Assembly (NCBI GenBank): GCA_029449235.1
Contig: JANATG010000015.1
Coordinates: 1,116,001-1,180,000, forward strand
Reading direction: 5' to 3'
DNA length: 64,000 nt
Source of the DNA: Linnemannia schmuckeri
Taxonomy: Eukaryota > Mortierellomycota > Mortierellomycetes > Mortierellales > Mortierellaceae
The translations under genes and the position numbers were made by a program. Below the pieces are notes generated by a model. It did not search any database, was not told where the DNA came from, and was given only the letters and a program-made list of their open reading frames with translations. This document shows positions 57,527 to 64,000 of the stretch, piece after piece; position 1 is the stretch's first letter, and the number at the start of each line of letters is the position of its first letter.

Positions 57527-60500
57527 TCAGTGCATGGATTTTGATCGTTTGGGGTCGTTGAATGGGATAGGGCGGCAGGGGTCGGACGCATTAGGGTCGT
57601 TCTCAAGCCCGTTCACCATCCCGCCCGCACCAACTCGTCCAGCCGCACCCCCGCCTCCACCGCTGTGGTGTCGATCATGCGCGTGTCGGTAAGGATCCAC
57701 GTCCAAGTACGATTGCTCTCCGGGCTGGTGATGACTCGTCATCCTAACCAACCTATGTGAAAATCCAGCGTTACAAGCAGCGCCTAAACTTCCAATGTTG
57801 GCACTACTACCCCTCCGCGTCAAGTTGGGCGAATAATGCGAAGTAGATCCAGCATAGGAGGAAGTAGCACTCGAAGAATGAGGAGTCAACCGTTTCGGTC
57901 CCGACTTTTGTCGTCGGTGATGCGCATTTCTCGATCCCAAACTCGACAAATGCTGATGCTGTGCATCAATTCCGGCCTGAACCGCCGCTGCAGACGCAGA
58001 AGCCTCCGCTCGCAATTGGAGCAAGATCCTGTCCAGCGCCAATTCGATCATGAGACGGTACTTGAGCATGGAAAGGAAGGGCCAAGTAGACTGTTCGCCC
58101 TTGAGGATCCAGTACTGGATCGATTCGTGCGTTGGGTTTGAGACAAGGGTGAGAAAATCTTGGAGTTGGACTTCGGGGACGATGGTAACGTTTCCTGAGA
58201 CTTTCTCTTCGACTAGTTGGACGAATACATGTGGCAGGATCCCGATTTGGTTCAACTATGTATTGTAGGGAAAAAGAGGCGTTTATCGATTAGAAGAGTT
58301 TGTTCATAGCTCTTTTCCTCAGCCCCAAGACATAGAAGACGATCATATAAAATAAAAGCTAAATCAGAAAAAGAACAAACAATACCTGGCCCATACGGTG
58401 CTTGATCTCTGCAAGGATAACCCTCGCAATTCGCTCCATATATCCAGCAGAATACCCAAACCGATCCGACCCGCCCGACTTGCGATCCTTGAGGCCCCGG
58501 GACATAAAGGGAACAATGTACGGATTGGCTTGGGAGACAATGAAATGGTTCACATTGAAGAGCTCCGAAAGTCGTGTCAGGGGCGTCTCGGGACTGACGA
58601 CTCCATACGAGAAGAACGATGGTGTAATCGGGCTTGTGTAATTCACCGCTATATATTTGTATTTGAAGAAGAATTAGTTTTTGGTGGCGTAACAAAAAAA
58701 GATAAAATTATTTAGGCAAGTTCATACCTGAAGGCGTCCAGCGAACAATGTTTCCGGACTTGTCCTTGGCCATAAGGTCTGCCGTTGACGAGAAGCCGAG
58801 CATAGAAGCTGAGACCAAAGCAGCACTGCTGATTAACTGTTATACCCAAAAAAAGACATACTATTAGTTCTCCTGGAGAAATTTCGATGGATTCTTGTTA
58901 CAGCGGGGAATGTGAAAGTGTAAAGGCGACGAACATACCACATTGGGCGAGGTGATATAGTTGAGAAGCTGAGGCCCTTCTGATTTCCTGGATGATGGGA
59001 CAGTGATGTTCAAAACGCGCTTTGTCTTCTTGAATGCCTCCTAGAGAGTTGAACAGATACCATCATTATATTTGTGCTCCTGACACGAACATTCGTCGGA
59101 AATCAACTATCAACTGAGGAGTTCAGTGCTGTGCGTGTGTGCCACTTACGTCAAATGTAAGGTTTCCAACGTTGGTCTCAATACAATTCTGCAAAACCTT
59201 GATATCAATCAGGTAGCCTAGAGTCGACAACGATGTCAGGTCATTGTGCTGCATTTACAAAAACTTATTATCCTTTGCTCAACAAAAACTTGGCGTGAAA
59301 AGATACCTTGGGTCATTAGACGCGTCAGCTTGCGACTCAAATTTCCACGAACACCAACACGCTGGAATGCACGCAAGTCGATACCGCCTTCATGGAAGAT
59401 GCCCTATAATGTAAAGAGGAACAAATGTAAGAGGTTAAAAATATGGATTGTTACACTGTTTCAGAGACCGAAGCAATTTTGTGAATACATAACTCACAGG
59501 AAGTTCTTCATCAGTCCTGACGCAAACAAGAGCGGCAACCAAGGCTCCAACTGATGCTCCACTGATGATCCGTGGCAGCAATCCGTGCTCAAAAAGCGTC
59601 TTGACCACTCCCAAATGATACATGCCTAAAAGTACACGAAAGACGAAAGTGACAGCTTGTCAGTCAATTGAAAACATGAAAGATCATATCGCAGCATACT
59701 ATCTTTTGATACCCAAGAAACATACCGAAGGAAGCACCACCATGGAGTAAGAGTGCAGAGCTTCCAAAACTCTGTCTCGTCTCCATAAAGAAATCAATCT
59801 TGGCCTGTCGCGACAAGGTAGCGTGACTCGTATCAGCCACATGCTCCAATTGCGAGACCACCTCATCCATATAGGACTCAATCAAATGCTTCGTCCCCAG
59901 GTACGAATGACAAAACAACCTCGGGTCCGTGATCCCTCCCAAGTTCCTCAACAACCCGGACCTCAAGAGATACATCATTGCCGAAATATCCTTGGATTCT
60001 CTGACTTTTTTCAGATGGTATCGTCGCGAGAGGATGAGGCTGTAGTCATAGACGTTGGAGCGGTGGTTGTTGCGCCAGACGTCGGATCCGGTGAGGATGT
60101 CTAGCTCTGTTGCCCTTGCGAGCCATTCCTCAAAATCCTGTGAGTGTGCCAGTTCGTTTGTCATCTTGTCCGCCAGATTGCGGTCCAGGACCATTGACCA
60201 AAGACCCTATTTAGATAATTATGGTTATATAATTTTGTCAATCATGGGGAATAACAGCGCGCTCTCATATGACAATCAATTTCTCTAACACAAGACAAAA
60301 AAAGACATTTGAGTTGGGTTGGGCTGGGGGAATCGTACCTTCCATGAGTATATGATCAAATGTAGCCAGGATGTTGCAATGGTGGCTATTATCTGTATGA
60401 GCGAGTCGAATAAAGACTATTGAGAGGTAGAGAAGAAACATAAAGAGTGTTAACTTCGATAAGCATGGCGAGAACAACAGAAACAAAAAAATAGGTTTGA

Positions 60501-60562
60501 CAGGTACATTGACATGACATGGCATGTGCATTTGATGTTATGGTTGGCTGTACCTCTGCCAT
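57527..60562 (-). CDS. Patatin/TGL3-4-5-type lipase, catalytic Asp replaced
   Basis: Ten exons: 60562-60554, 60392-60339, 60206-59726, 59625-59498, 59403-59307, 59217-59150, 59040-58939, 58836-58728, 58648-58386 and 58255-57527. All are in phase, giving 679 residues; exon 1 is only three codons. The N-terminal helix region (IATSWLHLIIYSWKGLWSMV) precedes the patatin domain, with the Gly-rich oxyanion loop LLLHGGASFGMYHLGV and the nucleophile motif ISGASVGALVA (Ser206). Where the family normally has D-G-S/A before LPxTRLSELFNVNHFI, this protein reads SYGVVSPETPLTRLSELF, so the catalytic Asp is a Tyr (residue 364). Yeast relatives hydrolyse triacylglycerol on lipid droplets. This member may be inactive or have a changed mechanism. 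The C-terminal 150 residues are Ser/Gly/His-rich and disordered. Confidence 0.9.
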
Positions 60563-61610
60563 GCCAGGTAGTGTGCTGAGGGGTGAATGTCCAACAAAGG
60601 AAGAAGGAGGGGTAGAGGAGTGGGAATGAAAGAAGGGGGAAGAAAGGTGTGTGTGTGAATGAGTGTAGAGAGAATGAAAGAGAAAGGATACCTCAAGAAA
60701 AAAGAGAAAGTTGCAAGTTACTGCCTACGCTTGCTTTTCACGTGCCGGGGTCAGATATTTTGGGAGTTGTGTAGATGCGGCATAAGGTGTAAAAAAATAA
60801 TCACTACTACGGCGACTATGGGAAACGCGATAGACAAGTTAGTGGCGCCTTTTTTTTTTTTACAGAGAAGCATGCATAGATTGTAGCACAGCGCTATTCG
60901 CTTTCACCGGCAAATAGCTCATCCTTTGTCTGAATAAGCATTTTCAGAATCGCACAATATCAAGCTAACAATTGGGCGTACACACTTGGCTGTTGTGCAC
61001 CGCTTCACGATGGTTGACAAAAACAATTCATATGCATTTGTAATCTGCTTGTCGAAAGTGGTTGCTTTTATCCGTCATACTTAAAAGACAACTCTAGTCT
61101 TTCAATATGCGATACACTATCGATGATATGGATTTCCAGTCCAGCCCAGACACAGCGGTGGCAAATCCCTCTGCCGAGCTGTCTCTAGTCATTTCAAATC
61201 CTCCAATCCCCAAGAAAGTCGCATTTGTCTCCACTTTAATTGCCACCTTAATTTGGAAACACCCTCGATCACTTTTTCTTTTTATCTCTTCCCTCTTTCA
61301 TTTTTGCACTCGCCCCTCCACAAGAGACCGACCCGGTCAACGAAATGAAGCAGATTGGACAACAAACTCTTTCCTTCCCTTCCTCTCATTCTCCACGATC
61401 ACATCCGGCTTCCGGATGGGTTTTGTTACAACCTCCGCCCATTCAACGTCATCCTCCAATTGCTTTCAAATCAATCCATGAAAAAGGGTCTTTGATAGTC
61501 GTTCATAATGGCATAGTTTTAGTGATACCGCTAAAACAGCATAAACTTTTTTTTTAGATCGTGTTCTTCTGTCTTCTATGGGTTTTGAAGTCAACGCATG
61601 AACGAGACAC
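60563..61610. other. Divergent intergenic region, lipase and reductase genes
   Basis: Promoter DNA for both genes. No gene, RNA or repeat of note. Confidence 0.5.
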
Positions 61611-61620
61611 TATAAAAAGG
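61611..61620 (+). promoter_or_regulatory. TATA box of the reductase gene
   Basis: TATAAAAAGG, 123 bases upstream of the ATG at 61734. It is followed by a pyrimidine-rich stretch and a CAACCAACCA-rich leader, the usual look of a strongly expressed fungal gene. Confidence 0.7.
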
Positions 61621-61733
61621 AAGTTGTGTCCCTACTTTTTTGCCTCATCAACTCCATCTTTGTCTTTCTCTCCACTCTCAGCACCACCACCAACAATAAC
61701 CAACCAACCAAACAAACAACAATCATATCAACA

Positions 61734-62984
61734 ATGGTTCAGAACAAGTCTGCTGTCTTCTTGAAGTACCCCACTGAGTACCCCGTCATCGGCGAACACA
61801 TCGAGATCCAGGCCAAGGAGCTCACCGTCGACCTCAAGGACAAGGATGTCCTCCTCCGCAACCTCTACTTCTCCCTCGACCCTTGTACGTTCTCCTATCG
61901 CTTTTCATTCATGTCAGCGAAAACATGCAAATGATCGAGTGCTCGTTTTAACCTTATTGCTACCTCCATTCTTCATTTTCATAGACATGCGCGGAAGAAT
62001 GAGAAACGTAAAGTCGTATATTCCCGGCTTCCAAATCGGCGAGGCCATGTCAGGATACGGTATCGCCGAGGTCAAGGAATCAAAGAACGACGCCTACCCC
62101 GTTGGCAGTATTGTCAGCGGTTTCACTGGCTGGCAAGAGTACTCTGTCATCCCAGGTGCTAACGGTCTTCGCGTCCTCCCCGGTGCCCGCGAGTCTCCCA
62201 TCCCTCTCTCTGCCCACCTCGGTGCCTTGGGCATGCCCGTACGTATCTTACGCATATCATTCTCCAATTATTTTCGGCAAGGAAAGTCAACAAATGTTTT
62301 ACGCGCCTTCGTTTCACCATGCTAATTCATGCTAAAAGCTGTTCTTCTTACAATCATTAGGGTATGACCGCGTACTCGTCGCTCAAGATCATTGGTCAGC
62401 CCAAGGCCGGTGAAACCATTTTCATTTCTGCCGCTGCTGGAGCCGTCGGTCAGCTCGTCGGCCAGATGGCCAAGAAGCTCGGCCTCCGCGTTGTCGGTTC
62501 CGCCGGATCAGACGACAAGGTCGACCACCTAATCAACGAGCTTAAGTTCGACGCCGCCTTCAACTACAAGAAAAACGGCACCATCCTCGAGAACCTTAAG
62601 CGTGCCGCCCCCGAGGGCATCGACATCTACTACGAGAACGTCGGAGGTGAAACCCTCGAGGCCGCTCTGGAAGTCATGAACAACCATGGCCGTGTCATTG
62701 CCTGTGGCATGATCTCCCAGTACAACACCCAGCAGCCCTACGGCATCCGTAACCTCCACCATGTTGTCTCCAAGCGCATTACTATCCGTGGATTCATTGT
62801 TAGTGATTTCGTAGAGGAGTGCAGTGCTGATTTCGCCAAGGATGTTGGATCATGGTTGGTCAGGAAGGAGATTATTTATAAGGAGGATGTTACTGAAGGC
62901 ATCGACGCCTCCCTTGAGGCCTTTATTGGCATGTTGAATGGCAAGAACTTTGGCAAGGCGGTCGTCAAGGTCGCTGACCTGTAA
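61734..62984 (+). CDS. NADP-dependent alkenal/ketone reductase (MDR family)
   Basis: Three exons, 61734-61884, 61985-62238 and 62361-62984, give 342 residues, the normal length for the family. The N-terminal GroES-like part includes LLRNLYFSLDPYMRGRM, where the splice restores the Tyr of the conserved DPYMR motif. The Rossmann part has SAAAGAVGQLVGQMAK and the family motif IDIYYENVGGETLEAAL. The C-terminus carries RITIRGFIVSDF. Zinc ligands are absent, as expected for the prostaglandin-reductase/leukotriene-dehydrogenase (CurA-like) group, which reduces alpha,beta-unsaturated aldehydes and ketones with NADPH in the cytosol. A role in lipid-aldehyde detoxification is likely. GC3-rich codon use and the TATA box suggest high expression. 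Confidence 0.95.
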
Positions 62985-64000
62985 GTCTGCATATGTATTA
63001 GTCCCTTTTCTTCGGTTGTCTCACTACTAAGTTTTTTTCTTTATTACGCGTAAGACCCCTGTTTCTTGACGCGACTAAATGAATAAAATAAGCAAACTCA
63101 CTTACCCTTCAGACCTGGCTGTCCTTTATTGCCACCTCGGTTGGTGTCCTACTTTTGTAGGCTGTGAGATGAGATCAACAATGCATTTCGCCTCGCGAAG
63201 TATGTTTATTTTTATCCAGTGTGCCCCACTAACCCCCTTCCCCTTCCTTTCACTCCCTTTTTTCTTAACCTTCCTGCCTTTCTCTTTTACCTCTTGCGCC
63301 AGCTCGCTCAACATCCTCTTTCTCTCTTTTGGTGTATCTAATTCTGGCAGAAAACAAAGACTGCGTGTGTGTGAGAGAGAGAGTGAGAGAGAGAGAAAAA
63401 GAAGTGAGCCTGCACGGAGTTAAAGAAAAGGAGAAAGGGCACAAGCATGAATAAAATATATATCCATGTCTGTCTGAATTGGTACCTTAAAAGGAACAAA
63501 AAAAGGGATGGTCGTTTACAAACTCAATGGCATTGAGGAACGTAATACATGCTTTTCAGGAGACTCCTCCATCCTTGTGAGGATATTGAAGAAAGAAGAA
63601 GAACGAGTAAGCTTGGCCATCCACTGCAATGCAATGTTTCTGTCTTGCAGTTACTCTAGCACATCTCTTGCCTAAATTTTGTTTGTTTCATGAATCGGTG
63701 CTATTATTTTTCCCTTGCGACCGTTCAAATCCCCCTTCCTCCTCCGTCTTTTTTGACCTCGTCCCTGCGTCGTGGTGGGCTACTTAATCCTTTCTTCGAG
63801 GAGTAAGAGGGAGGATGAGGAGATGGCAGTATCAAAGTGAGAGAGAGAGAATAATGGAAAGGGCCAGGGGAATAGAAGGAGTGAGGAGGGGCCTGAAGGA
63901 GAGTGAGGGGGATGGGCTGAATGGTTTATGCCCCTCGGGTAGTGGTGCATGGTTGCTGGGGGATCATGTTCGCTTGCCTTTGGTTCTAATGAGTTAATAT
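62985..64000. other. 3' flank of the reductase gene, no further gene
   Basis: A polyadenylation-like GAATAAAATA lies at 63081-63090, about 100 bases after the stop codon. The remaining 0.9 kb has GA/CT-rich simple sequence and no supported coding region. A neighbouring gene beyond the right edge could extend its untranslated region here. Confidence 0.5.

Overview
The window reads as a piece of a filamentous fungal genome, most likely an early-diverging lineage of the Mortierella type (inference, not proven). The reasons are intron-dense genes with short GT-AG introns, CT-rich promoters, long homopolymer tracts in introns and intergenic DNA, Q/H/S-rich low-complexity protein regions, and a gene set that ascomycete yeasts usually lack (taxilin, class C GPCR, RBM33-like protein). 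Starts and splice sites were worked out by hand from reading frame, splice consensus and protein motifs; there is no transcript evidence.

Layout. Minus strand, 1-2464: the 5' part of a homeodomain protein gene running off the left edge. Plus, 5709-6692: a single-pass membrane protein, with a doubtful small spliced gene just before it. Minus, 8167-18981: three complete genes in a row: an NDR/Cbk1-family kinase (7 exons), a taxilin-family coiled-coil protein (7 exons) and the GSK-3 kinase (7 exons). 21.7-22.0 kb: two identical tRNA-Met(CAT) genes arranged head to head. Minus, 22372-26497: a multi-pass membrane protein of unknown function and a family-16 lysine methyltransferase with a long N-terminal extension. 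26.5-32.2 kb is gene-poor. Plus, 32201-34299: an F-box protein. Minus, 35455-37902: an RMD1/RMND1-like (DUF155) protein, divergent from a plus-strand 8-exon class C GPCR with a C-terminal PH-like domain (38849-43621). Minus, 44003-49954: DNA polymerase delta subunit 4, an unrecognised spliced gene, and a PHO80-like cyclin with large insertions. 50.0-54.8 kb has no supportable gene. Plus, 54847-57195: an RBM33-like RNA-binding protein, convergent with a minus-strand patatin/TGL-type lipase (57527-60562) whose expected catalytic Asp is replaced by Tyr. Plus, 61734-62984: an NADP-dependent alkenal/ketone reductase. The right end holds only 3' flanking DNA.

The genes are not an operon or a metabolic cluster. 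Several are signalling or cell-polarity components (NDR kinase, GSK-3, GPCR, PHO80-like cyclin, F-box protein). Co-location is the ordinary situation in a fungal chromosome and I infer no joint system from it. I saw no transposon, CRISPR array or rRNA.
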